In this document: positions 36,291 through 48,578 of the stretch, piece by piece
How the letters are laid out: the number at the start of each line of letters is the position of its first letter
Numbering within the stretch: position 1 is the first letter of the stretch
Assembly: GCA_021234535.1 (NCBI GenBank)
Contig: SFZH01000008.1
Span: 372,001 to 436,000, forward strand
Direction of reading: 5' to 3'
DNA from: Stichopus chloronotus
Taxonomy: Eukaryota; Echinodermata; Holothuroidea; Aspidochirotida; Stichopodidae
Length of the DNA: 64,000 bases
Made by a program: the position numbers and the translations under genes
Notes under the pieces: generated by a model
What the model was told of the DNA's origin: nothing
Seen by the model: only the letters and a program-made list of their open reading frames with translations
Database searches by the model: none

Positions 36291-37134
36291 CCGGACGCAC
36301 GCTCTCACACACAAATACCCGTTTACGGCGCCGATCGGGGACATAAACTTTTCCTCACGGAAATGGGGATATCCTCACTTTGCATATGATGTCCCCAGTA
36401 AGTGGTATTTAGTCTCGCATGTATCCCCCATTCACGCCAGAAACGGGATTGTGTGTGTAATTTTATACACATGCACCCCTATACACAGGTATAGATCCAT
36501 AAAATAGGTAATTGGGGAAAAAGTTAGATTCACCTGTAAAGTTCAGGGCGCATATCTGATACCCCAATTTGCATTATGTTAAAATATCCAGAAACGGGGA
36601 TATCCCCGTTTTTCGGCGTATCCCCGGTTGCAAACGTGAAGTTCCTGTGTGTGCCCACGTTCCGCGCCCTAAACAACCCCCCCCCCCCACACACACACAC
36701 ACACACAGACACACACACACACATTGGCACGGACACGTTTTCATTTACACCACCCAACAGGACCCTCCTGTACCCATGGTCACTCTTCCATGGGGTACCC
36801 CTGGGGTGTCGCTACTCATCCACTCCAAGCATTTCCATGGCAACCGTTCTCCTATGGGTGCATAGTACAATATATAGCTCCACTAGCCAAGTGACTACAA
36901 TATCTCATCTTAGCCCCTATAGGGCGATGAGATAAGTAGGTAAAATTTCTCAAAGTATAAATAGGCTGTTGAGGTCTTCATGTTATCTACATATCAATCC
37001 TACTAAGTATATAACAAAAGTATTCAACAGATATTCTAAATGCAAGTGTCAATAGACAAAAGAACACTTCCATTTTCTTCTTTCTTTCTTCTTTCTTTTT
37101 GACACGATGGTATACTCAAAAGATAGACTATTTC
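36291..37134. other. Intronic stretch with C12 + (CA)n tract
   Basis: C12 at 36677-36688 runs into a CA repeat to about 36722. A TTTCTTCTTTC pyrimidine stretch lies at 37076-37100. The open frames at 36530-36935 cross the low-complexity tract and are not credible genes. Confidence 0.55.
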
Positions 37135-37510
37135 TTAAAGTGGCTCATTGAGTTGTTTTGTGAAATTCACTCAATTTTTCTAAACAGGTCAAGTTTCCTT
37201 CACATACTAATGACAAACAGTCAAACTAAAAGGATCCCAAAGTTTTACATACGTTGGAACATTAATGAGTGAGTAACCAACGATTAAATTTGGTTTTTGA
37301 AACTTTGTGACCAGACATTTTCACATTAGTACATTCACATGCACACAATCAGAGCAAGTAACGGTCAAAAATTCGAAAAAATTGACAGTTTTCATATAAA
37401 TATTGGATGTGAAACTTGATTAATTATGCTAATTGTGAGTATTGTCGTGTGTTAGCATACTTCAAAATCACCGCAATCTTTACTGATATCAACTCAATGA
37501 GCCCCTTTAA
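37135..37510. repeat. TTAA-flanked MITE, family B, copy 2 (best preserved)
   Basis: The left end TTAAAGTGGCTCATTGAG is the inverted match of the right end CTCAATGAGCCCCTTTAA. The TTAA borders are 37135-37138 and 37507-37510. About 376 bp, no coding capacity. Its interior aligns with 3248-3615. Confidence 0.7.
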
Positions 37511-38563
37511 GTTCCTTACTCGTTATAACGTTTTGGTAAAGTCAGGTAGTAGGAGTAACTGAGTAAAAACTCACATATGAATCGGCTTGCCATGCGTTTG
37601 ACGGATCTATCAGAAAACACCCTATTTGAGCATTCTGATTGGTGTCATATTTTTGGCGCTAGTACTGAGGTATCAAATCAATGCTAAAATGTGCTAGTTC
37701 ATGTCATTATCTCTTAGTTTTAAATGTGTTAACATTCTCCCATATAACTGAGACAACAATGAAATATTGCCTCCACATGAAAACCTGACTCATTCCACAA
37801 GAAAATTATGTTTGGATTTTATATATTGCCACTGTTTCGGTAAAAATAAGATATATATTGTATGTCTTATTAACTAAGTGTATTAAATCATTGTATGTCT
37901 AATGTGTGCTAGTTCATGCAAACATTTGTTTCTTGTTAAAGTTATCTCAGTATGTTGAGTTGATAATGTTGGTAATGAAAAGATATCAATTTCCTCAAAA
38001 TTATCATTCGCATCTATCTCATGCATCTCTTTTGGTAAGATAGGGTATATTCTTCAAGTACATGTTGCAACAAGCAAGTTACCGTGACAGAAGTTAACCT
38101 GTTGTAAGCGGTATATTTTACCTAGAGTAAACGGTAAATTACCTGTTGAACAGGTAATTTAGCTGTTGTAGCAGGCAGCTATATATCAACGTTACTGGTT
38201 TGGGATGAACTGCCTGTTAGAACCAGTTCAAGTGAACAGGCACTTAGTAATTACCTGTTGTTACCTGGAGTTGAAACCAATTAAGGTATTAACAGAGATC
38301 AACTGGAATTTCTCCTGTGTCAACATAAACTTGACTGTTACATACAGTATAAGGTGTACATTGACATAGTTTTCACCAATTGGAAAGGCTTACGTATAGT
38401 TATTATTCATACACAATGGATATCTTAATTGAACATGTATGTTACAAATATCTGTATATAAAGGCAACTACTTGGAATGTCGTTGTCTGAGAGCTGTTTA
38501 ATGAATAGTGTTTCCATGGAAACATACACGTTAAGACGGACGATACAGCGGAGGCATTATAAT
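37511..38563. other. Intronic stretch, no gene recognised
   Basis: AT-rich. Around 38095-38290 there is an irregular cluster of ACCTGTTG / AACAGGTAA words forming many small inverted pairs, reminiscent of the words at 34430-34625. No exon is recognised. Confidence 0.45.
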
Positions 38564-39800
38564 CACGGCTATGGTTGGCCGTTCCGGTCATAACGTCTAA
38601 GTCTTTACGCGTAAAGGGTTTAGACGTTATGACCGGAACGGCCAACCTGGCTAAACCGGTCATAACGTCTAAATCTTTACGCGTAAAGAATGACAATGAC
38701 GTCTTAGGGAAATGACCAATCACAATTCTTTAAAGGCATTTCTGTACGCGTAAAGAAAGCTTGCAACTCTTACGGTCGTAACGTGTAAAACTTTACCCGT
38801 TAAGAATTGACTGACTTGTTTACGCGTGAACAAGTGCCAGATAGCATGGGATTAGGGCCTAATTAATTATGAAAAATTCTGTGATCACGGACCAGGCGGG
38901 AAAACTCGAACAGTTTGTTATGTGAGTACTTTGATAGCCCAACTGGACTATTGTCGGGCTGGCCGGCCATTTGTAGTATTGTGAGAACTTCAAAGAAAAG
39001 TTAATGAACATGGAGGAAAGAATTAACACCCTTCAAAGGAGATAACATGCCATTTCAAACAGGCTAATGAACAGGAACGATGAGGCTAATCTAACACAAT
39101 CGTCCACAATGCGTGTAACACGCCGAAGAAATAATGAATCTTGTCTCCTTCTTTGTAAATTTTCGTTGACTGTACTTATTCGTCTAGGATTTGTTCTACC
39201 CGCCATTTGTGTTGTGGACAAATCATATGAACTGTATCTAACGTTAGGCCTAGGCTTTGTATGTTGGCTTAGGCATATGGCTAACATGATGAACGGGCCT
39301 GTGTAACACGAGTAAGAACTTCACAAGCTAATTTAGAGTCTTTTTCTGTGAGCTCTTAATTGATTTTTTTGTTTAATATACCTTTCCATCCCAACTAACG
39401 TCCTTATTTGTGTGCTTAATTTAATGTATCTAAATAATGCAATATTCTGTAGGTAGCGATGTTATTGTTCTCTCAATCATGATTCCTTCTGTTATGTTCA
39501 ATACTGTTGCTATGTAATGTGGAAGTCTTTACGCTTAAAGAAAGGTTGCAATTCTTTACGCGTAAAGAAATGTCAAGATTACTTTACGCGTAAGGAGTTG
39601 CAAGCTTTCTTTACGCGTAAAGAAATGCCTTTAAAGAATTGTGATTGGCCATTTCCCTAAGACGTCATTGTCATTCTTTACGCGTAAAGATTTAGACGTT
39701 ATGACCGGTTTAGCCAGGTTGGCCGTTCCGGTCATAACGTCTAAACTCTTTACGCGTAAACACTTAGACGTTATGACCGGAATGGCCAACCATACACGGC
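38564..39800. mobile_element. Foldback element, ~205-bp inverted arms, 6-bp flanking duplication
   Basis: The left arm starts TATGGTTGGCCGTTCCGG at 38570; the right arm ends in its near-complement CCAACCATA at 39794. By eye the arms match for about 205 bp with only a handful of mismatches. CACGGC flanks both sides (38564-38569 and 39795-39800) as a perfect 6-bp direct repeat, a probable target-site duplication. The arms are themselves palindromic: a 28-bp stem encloses TTTACGCGTAAA, a 12-bp palindrome that recurs several times per arm. The ~780-bp middle carries only short open frames (39033-39287 -, 39067-39306 +) that I do not recognise. The superfamily is undetermined. Confidence 0.85.
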
Positions 39801-41864
39801 AGGAGTAGTTCCATGCACAAACGGCTCATACACCAGGTTAAGTTTGACCTACACTGAAATAGTTGACACAATCAATCTTATAATCAAGGGCAAGAATCGC
39901 GAGTAAGAAAGTTTGCTGCACTTTTACAAGTTCACCCTCCTAGAGTGTGGAAAATGACCATTTTTTTTTTCTAAAAGAGGATTTACCTGCCATACCTGAT
40001 AAAAGTTTTCTTTCTTCTTTCATGAAAGAGTTCAAACAATATTGACTAGAACATCCCTCTGCGCGCTGAGCCCGAGGGTGAATATTTTGTGAATATTTTA
40101 ATGTTAGAGATGTGGAACGGTGACCTTTTAACAAATGAGGATTGAAGCACCACGACAAACTGACAGTATGTTTGTTAATCCGTGCATATGTGCGTGTATG
40201 TGGGCCGGGCTGTATGTGAGGGTGTTTGTGTGCCAGTGTCTGTGTTATAAGTGTATAAGTTTCTTGAAGTTCATATATCTGTTTATGTGTTTTGCTTCCA
40301 ATCTACAAACACACAGCACAATACAACCCTTTGTTGTTGTCGATTTTGTGGTTAAAACGATTCACAATTTTAGCAACCTGTCAACCACCGTACTTGCTTA
40401 CAAAGAAGATAATCTGGTGCCTTGAAGAAATGTGTGTCTGTTCGTTAGGATTCTTTCTAGATAATACACTAGATGGTAATTCCCTATCTTTAAATTAGAA
40501 ATGGATAATCCAGATTACCGGATTACAAGGAGTCCAAAACTTGAATTGAGTTAGCGATAAGTAAAAATTCATGTTTCGAAACGAATGGATGGAAGGATGA
40601 GCTTAGTTGGTGGGTTCTTGCGGTACCATAGAGTAGCCATCCACAAGTTAGTTGGTTACATGTGCGATACTTGGGCTTAATTTATTAATCGAAGGTCATA
40701 GCTTCGCCGCCCATCCCTTCATGTATTCTTATCTCCTCATTTTCATCTGCTAGTGTTACCTTTTATTAAGTTTCATTAAGTTCTAGGGCCATTTTAGCCT
40801 GCTTGGAACATTCTTTGAATTTTATCATATTATGTAACACAGGTATAACTACAACAGTCGAAATATTACCGACTTTCACGACGACAAAATCGTGGATTTG
40901 ATTGATTGCCCCAAGTTGTTTTCATCTCCGTCACTGACACTTTGCCATTGTGAAGCTAGCACATGATTCCAGCTCCGGATTTCCAGTCCATTATTTCAGA
41001 GCAATACATTCAGCACACAGAAATAAATTCCGGCTCCCGTGATGCAGTGATTGATCCTGCGCTAGCTTCAGACGCCGGATACTGGCACATGCACAACACA
41101 AGCACAGGTAGCCCGCACAACGGTACGTGTATTATTCATGCCTCAGCTCTGGCTGCATTCGTAATACCACACACAGGTTGCCTCGTAGTCTCAGTGCTAA
41201 TATCGCATACAGGTTGACTACAACCATTGAAGTCATCGTGTGAGTCGAGTTGGTGTTCCCCGCCTTTCATTTCGTGGCCTTCTACTTCTTCGAATTATTA
41301 GTTGGCAAGAACACTACAGGGACGAGAAAGCCTAGGTAGTTACGGTCTGAAACGTTGCTGCCGAAGTATATTGGACCTGGTACTGTGACGAACTGAAATG
41401 GTCATTTGGTCTTGTTTTATCTACTTGCTGTGTTAATTTTGGTTGTGTCTCATCACTGAGATGAGTGGCTTTGCAGTTTATGTTCTGTCTCTTGTACGTG
41501 TTCATTGTCTTCATGTTTTAGGTTTTCCTCAAAATTTCAATCAAAAATATTTCTTGTTTGGTAAAATGAAAAATGTATTTTAGTCAGCTGAAAAAAAATA
41601 TTGCGACTGCAAAAACTACAAAAAAGTTCCATTAAAAACAGCAAGAAATAACTGAACTGAAACAACTGAGCACAAAATTATTCTATCACGATCATTTGTT
41701 AGGAATATTGGCAGTGTAATAGTTCCACGTTTTCTCCTTTTTTCCCCACAATTTACCTACATTGTCGCTGTAACAGCTTTTGCTATCGTGCAAAATGTTT
41801 TTGTTATCGTATAAGTTCCGTAGTAGAAAACTGTCACCATGGCATTTGACGTCAGTTAGCTTAA
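39801..41864. other. Intronic stretch, no gene recognised
   Basis: No exon or element end is recognised. Open frames at 40135-40498 and 40963-41217 lack known motifs. Confidence 0.5.
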
Positions 41865-42755
41865 GGGGGCGAACTGGCAGGTGTTTGGGGTGTTTTGGGA
41901 AGCGACTTTCACTTTGGGGGAAACTTGCAAGGGGGCGAAACGACTGGTAACCCTCGTAGCCTAGGCCGTACATGTTACTGAGCGTATCAGTAACATCAAA
42001 TGTCATTCTAATAGTTTTCAACTACTATTTTCAGCATATAGTTCAACGTTTTTTTTAGCAAAACTGTTTACAGATACAATGTAGGCAAGATTTTGAAAAA
42101 AAACGTGGAAAATTTGAACAAGAATACCGCCACCACTTTAAATATTCACCACAGATCAGACGATTTTGTGCTCGAGGCTATTTTGCTGGGTTTTACCCTT
42201 TTTTTTGTTGAGATATTTGTTTTGAGTAATATTGTATCCAACTGACTTAAATATACTTGTACACTTGCCAATCGTGATTACTTTACCTTTAGGTGAATTT
42301 CAGGCACTAAACTGACACGAACACTCTGAATGTACTGCATGAGCATCAACTACGTTAACAACCAATCAGATGAAATATCAGGAGAAAAAAGATGAGAAAA
42401 CACATGAATTTCACCTGAATTTAACGTAATCACGATTTTACTTGATTGGCAAGTGGACAAGTATATTTAGGTCTGTTGGATAAAATATTACTCAAAACAA
42501 ATATCTGAAAAAAAAAACAAAACAAATAAACAAAAAACCAGTGAAAAACATCGTGAACACGAGCGAACAAAAACGTGAATGTAATGAAAAGCTTCGTAAC
42601 ACTATTACCACTAACGTAAACAACGTAAATTCACATTTACACATGAGGGGGCGAACTGGTAGGTCTTTGGGGCGAATTGATAAACAGTGTTGGGCGAACT
42701 GGTAAATTGGCATCGAACTGGTTGGGGCGAACTTGCAAGGGGGCGAAACGATCGG
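41865..42755. repeat. Direct GGGGGCGAACTGG repeats around a small foldback
   Basis: A GC-richer block (GGGGGCGAACTGGCAGGTG ... GCAAGGGGGCGAAACGA) at ~41868-41960 recurs in variant form at ~42646-42750 in the same orientation. Between them, 42199-42303 and 42408-42518 form a diverged inverted repeat containing GATATTTGTTTTGAGTAAT and TATACTTG...CACTTGCCAATC. This is best read as a small foldback element inserted inside a larger repeat. Confidence 0.65.
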
Positions 42756-42966
42756 TTATCATCTGTGTCACCCGGAGGCGCACAATGTCCACAATACTAA
42801 TAGACTTTGATGTACAATTTGTCTAGTGTTAATACATATCTTGAAGGTTCTTTTGTGCAGGTTCTTGTAGCCTTCTATCCATAATTATTGGCAGGAGCCT
42901 TTAAAGCTTTTTCTAAGTGGCAGGAAATTACAATCACGACAATGACGTCATCTAGGTAACCGGAGA

Positions 42967-43037
42967 GGGGGGTTAACCCCCTCCCCCGGTTGCTGAAGTA
43001 GTAGCTTATGTTCCCATGGCAACATAAGCTACTACTT
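42967..43037. other. Perfect 17-bp-stem hairpin beside a short G/C palindrome
   Basis: AAGTAGTAGCTTATGTT (42996-43012), an 8-nt loop CCCATGGC, and its exact complement (43021-43037). Immediately upstream is GAGGGGGGTTAACCCCCTC, another palindrome (about 42966-42984). No flanking gene. Could be a MITE end or a cruciform; the stem is short for a microRNA precursor. Confidence 0.7.
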
Positions 43038-45090
43038 AAGCATTAAATGATCCAAGCGGTATAAACAGTCTCATTTATTGTGGGCCATACGGGACAAAAA
43101 AGCTCATTTAATGTTGGCACTAATTTAATTTTAATACTGCTACTAATTTAAATTTAAGCCGACATTAATCACAGCCAATGACCATCCAGTTTCATAGACC
43201 GGTGTGAATATATACGGACATTAATGTATAGACCTACAGTACTAATATCACATAGTTAATTTCTTTGTTGATATGGACTGCATACCTGTATGAAGTAGGT
43301 CAATACCAACAGCAAGTAGCTTTAGTACCGGCATTAAATTGACCCATCACATCAATGAATCTTCATTCTATTCAATATCGGTATTTAAAAGGAAGAATAT
43401 CTGTACTAAATGTATCAATCCTTGTGCTGAATTCCATTTGTTTATCTGACAAAATCACAGCGTCGACTTACGTTCTACAAGCGTCAACTTACGTTTTACA
43501 AGCGTCAACTTATGTTTTATACTTCTTCGAGTTTTCCCATCATGAATCGCACTCTTCGTGCTCAGCAAACTTTTAGATGAAGCTTAAGAGGAATAAGGGA
43601 TGATCTATATGCCATTACCCGAAGGTTACAATCTGAATTGAGTGTTAACTTATGTTTTGTCCGTAATTTAATATCGTTGCTTAGTACATCTAATAATTCC
43701 AGTGGAGGGGGGGCATGGGGCAGATTTCCCTCACAGAAGTTTTGGATGATAATGAAAGAGCAAAAAAAAAAAGGAAAAGGGATGAGAGGAGGGGGGAGGA
43801 TAAGTTGACGGAGAACTGTTAGGTCTAAACTGAGGGGGGGGGGGGAGGGTGGGTTGACTGGGAAACTGCCGGGCTTCACAAGTGTGATCTTTTATGACCT
43901 GCGATACTACGACGAAACAGAATTAATGACACAGTTGAAATAAGGTGTTCATAAAGGTGTGAAATCACAGATCAAAGGTTTCGTTTGGCCATGCATGCAC
44001 CTGTTGTACCCTACACGCATTATGAAAGTATGCGGCTACGGGAAGGAATCCGCAGCAGAACGGTCGACATATTTATTTCACGCAGGGCGAGTTGGCAATA
44101 GCCCCCCCCCCCCCCCCCCCTCTGTCGATCAAAACCTTGAATATTAATGATGTCATGTCTAGAAAGAATGTTCCTCTTTTTTGACACAATCTTGAATTGA
44201 AAATGCCAACTAAAGCTCCTACCAATACAAACCATTATTCTGTCATACTCCCATTTACAGGTATGTCAATTGTACTGGTTATGTCAATTCTACTACTTAA
44301 AGGTACGTCATTTGTTATTTTCTAAAAAAAGTTGGAAATGTTTCACCACGGTTGCGTGCAACAAGCTCATGTTTTGCTCGGGCGTCCCCCCCCCCCCCCC
44401 CAAAAAAAAAAATAATGCAGTCGGGTTCTGTGAAGCTTCGTCGCATTAGATAATGTTTAACCGCCTTCCTTCATGTTTATTTTCACGCTTAAAATCGGTC
44501 ATTATCAACCAATGAAAAAAGTGGCGTCTAAAGATATGTTCAGTTGCCCCCCCCCCCCTCTTACTATTTTCTAACTCTTCCAAGAAGAAATGAAACAGGA
44601 TGAATAATTCCATATGATTCTTACGTCATCTCAATCCACCTGATGTATTACAATTTTCATACATTGATTTTATCTCATTAGACCTATTGAGAAATTGCAG
44701 GCGTGAAATCTCTATTTCAAGGTACATGCAGCCTGGAACACTCGGGAACTGCCGTTTCTGGTCATCTGGAGGATTTGAAAAGCCAAAAGTTTACTTGTCC
44801 GCTCCACGCCAACTGATCGTGGTGCTCCTCTTCCTTACGGGAATCCTTATACGGGAATCCGATGTCCAATACGTTTCAACCTTTACATTAGGTTCACGGG
44901 TGCAGGTGTCAAAGAAAGTCACTTTGGCACCATGATTGGGCAAATAAGAAGGGCAAAACATGATCCTTTTAGGCAACCCCGTTAACCTTGTCCTCATGCC
45001 TTGAAATCCTTGCTGTAAGCTACCCTACAACTCAGGTCGTGTAACATTCGCATAGAGATGTAAGTCACATCGAGAATGAGATGGCTTTTT
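43038..45090. other. Intronic stretch rich in G/C homopolymers
   Basis: Includes a 21-bp unit repeated three times at ~43460-43522 (ACAAGCGTCAACTTACGTTTT-like), and runs G12 (43834-43845), C19 (44102-44120), C16 (44386-44401) and C12 (44547-44558). No exon recognised. The open frames at 43562-43879 and 43959-44235 are written across these runs. Confidence 0.55.
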
Positions 45091-47283
45091 TTAGCTCACA
45101 CACCAAGTGTGTGAGGTAATAGAATGAGGCTGATGTCGTCAAATTTTTTCAAAAGAATTCTCTTTCTTCATTTTGAGATATTTGTCTGAATTTTTTTCAG
45201 TGTGTTTTTTGGGATAGACCTATTTTTTCCACCTAATTACATTTCAACTGGCTTAATTTATAGGTGAGTTGCAATGTAATTTTTAGAGGAAAATTGATTT
45301 TTGTTTGCTTTTTTGCACACGGCACTCAAATTGAACTGGTTTAGCTGGAGAGCTATTTTGTGGTCACTCTAGTAAACAATAATCAAATTTTACGGTTGGG
45401 CTGGCCAGCCTTTCTGTCCCGTGGGTGACATGCAAATTAAGTTAGTGAAGCATGTGATCATTGTAAACTCTTAAGACAGGTTGATAAACAGAGTTGATTT
45501 GTTGCATCATCAACACTGCAGTCTTTTTACAATGTGTCCATTGACTTGGATTATCTTAAATACTGCCCATAGTAAAGTTTGAACATGCACAGACAACAGC
45601 AACAAAACAAAAAAAAACGTACAACGCTCAAACGTACAAACCATGTACATTCTAATTTTACAACCATTGCAAAAATCTAGTCCAATGCACATATTAATTT
45701 AGATCCAGCCAAAGCCAGCTCTGACAGGATCTAAACATTATCCATTGCATCCTTACATATCACACAGCCTAAAGTAGATTTAACCTTCTCTACAGACCAT
45801 AGCTGGTACACCTAATACCATTTTTCGACATCACATGTCGAAATTAATATACTCACATTGGCATATGATAACGTCATGGGCTTGATAGTGTGTCAACTAG
45901 ATTCACCTTCCAAGTCGTGTACTTTCATTTTGCCATGCCACAAACAAAGACTTACCTCAACTTAGTTCAGTGACTGCCCTAAGTTTCGACACCCCTTTGT
46001 TCCAACACTCTTATATTTCGACATGTGCACTTAAATTCCGACAGCAGCGGCTGATCACGTCAGAATGCCCCCTTTAGTGCCACTGCCGGGAAATACTTTC
46101 CCTAGTCAGTGTCTACCTCCCCGATGGAGACAGATTTTTTTCAGCCACACACCAAAAAGTGGCTCGATTTTAACATGTTATTGGATAAAGAATACCAAGA
46201 TAGTGTACGATGGATCATTTGCACCTCATTATGTATTTGAATTTCTTAATTTGGTGCAGAATTCGTCAATTGAAAATACTCACTTCCCGATGCCTAATCC
46301 TTCAAAAAATCGTTTAAGGTTTGCTGTTCCCTTAGTGTGCGTCCTCCACACAAAAATCTCTTACCACACGTTTATTTTTGGCGCGAAGCGTTGCCGCAGC
46401 AGTTACGTTGCAGTGAAATTAGGACTAGACTGTACCATGGAAGTACCACTACCATGACTGTACTGCGTAACGTTGTTGGAGGATGGAAGTACCACGGTGG
46501 TACTTCCATGGTTGGAGTAGAGAAATTTGTAACCCACTTACGTAACACAAACTTAAGGGGGGATCGAGGTAACTTTGGGTGTCAATTGTATAGTTTTATG
46601 TTAAGGTTGAAATTATGGAGTTAAATCCATAAAATATTAGTAATAAGGTATAGAAATATAAAATCAGGGTGTCTGAAAAACCTGTATTTGAAATCTCATG
46701 TTTAATGGGGTGCAAGAACATATCTTTTTTTATGAAAATTCACGGTAATCGTACAGTCCGAATTGAGCTAATGATATTGACAATACCGCAGAGGGGAGGA
46801 AGTTTGTTTGCGAGAAGAACACATTTAAAAACGAAAGAAGACCGTGATATTTTGTTAAATTGCTTCTTACTCAACCAACATTTTTCGTTTGAAAGGGTAA
46901 TTCAATGTTAAATCGCCGTTAGATTTCGTATCTGGACATACTTTACCGTAAATTTCACTTTTGTATGTTATATTGTAAAATCGAGGCCAGTCAGCCAGTG
47001 GAGTGAGGTATTGGATTTCTTTGGAATGATGCGGTTGCCTTGATAAGTGCCCGGGCACTGAAAACCGGAATGGTAGTTCGATTAAAGGGCGCTTTTTTTC
47101 ACATGAATGCGTCATTACTTCGCCGAGCATCATACCTGTGACCCAAAATGGTGCCTGATGTAATGAATGTGTTGTACCATTTGAGTGTCAGAACATGGGG
47201 TGTGGGAACAAAAGTGTGTCAGAACATAGGGCTGTAACCCTCAGTTCAATTGTGTGAGCTACAGCGGCATTGCTGCGCTAGTT
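45091..47283 (+). mobile_element. Family-2 Helentron-like element, both ends present
   Basis: The 5' end after a T run is AGCTCACACA (45093-45102), inside a hairpin CTCACACAC-caa-GTGTGTGAG (45095-45115), followed by GCTGATGTCGTC as in family 1. The 3' subterminal repeat TGTGTGAGCT (47251-47260) is its exact complement, followed by a small imperfect GC hairpin and GCTAGTTTT. As in family 1, the 3' end is CTAGTT. The interior is not tandem and carries no recognisable transposase or Rep/helicase; the open frames at 46065-46624 and 46669-46911 match nothing I know. A 27-bp palindrome lies at 46483-46509. Confidence 0.65.
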
Positions 47284-48176
47284 TTAGGGGTTTTTTTGCC
47301 GTACAACAGAAGAGACCAAACTTTCACTTGCTTCACAGTGGCCGAAGACAACCACTGACAAACCACAATGTTATACACGTTCATAAACTTATTTTCGATA
47401 TGCCTCACAGCTAATATTTTGTGTAATTATAACAAAAACGCTTATTTTTATGTACGTGGTTGTTTGACAGACTTTTGCTCTTCAGTTGGGAAACATTTGT
47501 CCTTATCGGAAAATAAAAATGAAGATACAGCATAGAAGGTATAGAGTTTGTTGTCAAGAACAGGTCTATCCCCTCAAGATCGGAAGAGGTTTCGAACTGA
47601 AAATTCAATTGTTGATCCAAATATTAGCTCGATGTTGTACAAGTTTACACAGCTGGAAAGCTCCAGGCTGGCTACTGTACTACAATCTTGGACAAAATAT
47701 CTTGGGACACCCCGCGGCCCCGTTCAATGTTGGCTATAGGATTGCTGTTCAAAGGGTACATTCACTTCTACAGCGCAACATTGGAAAGGGGCGCGGGGTT
47801 TCATGTTATCCTCTCACCTAAAATTCAGTATTATATTTGCAACGTACGACAAAGTGTCTTAACAATTTTGTCCAAGATTGTAGCTCAGAGATATATTGAT
47901 GCTACTCCATACTTCTCTTCATTTTCACTGAAAAGAAAACAAAAAGGTCAAGTATGTTCTTAGAACTGGCACAAGACAGTACAACTTTTTTTTTCTTCCA
48001 TGTTTTATTTACAAGACAGTACAAATTGAATTAGGGATTTAGGGCATCAGAATCTAACCGAGGAGAGATACTGAGCTGTTATTTAACGCTCCTTTGTCGT
48101 CTAATACTGAATTAAATGTTGTGTAATTTAAAGAGAGGTGCAGATTGGGACTGTCACTTGGATACTTCACAATAAC
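47284..48176. other. Intronic stretch, no gene recognised
   Basis: Overlapping open frames in all three + frames at 47486-47963 show no recognisable family motif. I do not call a gene. Confidence 0.45.
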
Positions 48177-48578
48177 TTCGCAACAGCATACTAGTTCGCA
48201 ACAACATACTAGTTCGCAACAACATACTAGTTCGCAACAACATACTAGGTCGCAAACAACATACTAGTTCGCAACAACATACTAGTTCGCAAAAAACATA
48301 CTAGTTCGCAAACAACATACTAGTTCGCAACAACATACTAGTTCGCAACAGCATACTAGTTTGCAAACAACATACTAGTTCGCAACAACATACTAGTTCG
48401 CAACAACATACTAGTTCGCAACAGCATACTAGTTGGCAACAGCATACCAGTTCGCAACAACATAGTAGTTCGCAACAACATACTAGTTCGCAACAGCATA
48501 CTAGTTTGCAAACAACATACTAGTTCGCAACAACATACTAGTTCGCAACAGCATACTAGTCCGCAACAACATTCTATT
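48177..48578. repeat. 18-bp minisatellite, about 22 units
   Basis: Unit TTCGCAACAACATACTAG, with AACAGC and AAACAAC length variants (18-19 bp). The minus-strand open frame 48356-48619 reads it as a 6-residue LLRTSM-like repeat and is a by-product of the period being a multiple of three. Confidence 0.95.

Noticed and set aside
36530..36935. Open frames with Pro/His/Thr-rich stretches at 36.6 kb
   Set aside because: They are translations of the C12-(CA)n tract.
42996..43037. microRNA precursor
   Set aside because: A 17-bp stem with an 8-nt loop is too short for a typical precursor, and perfect pairing beside another palindrome suggests a transposon or cruciform.
46065..46457. 130-codon open frame inside the family-2 element, considered as an element-encoded protein
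   Set aside because: No Rep, helicase or endonuclease motifs; the element is better read as non-autonomous.
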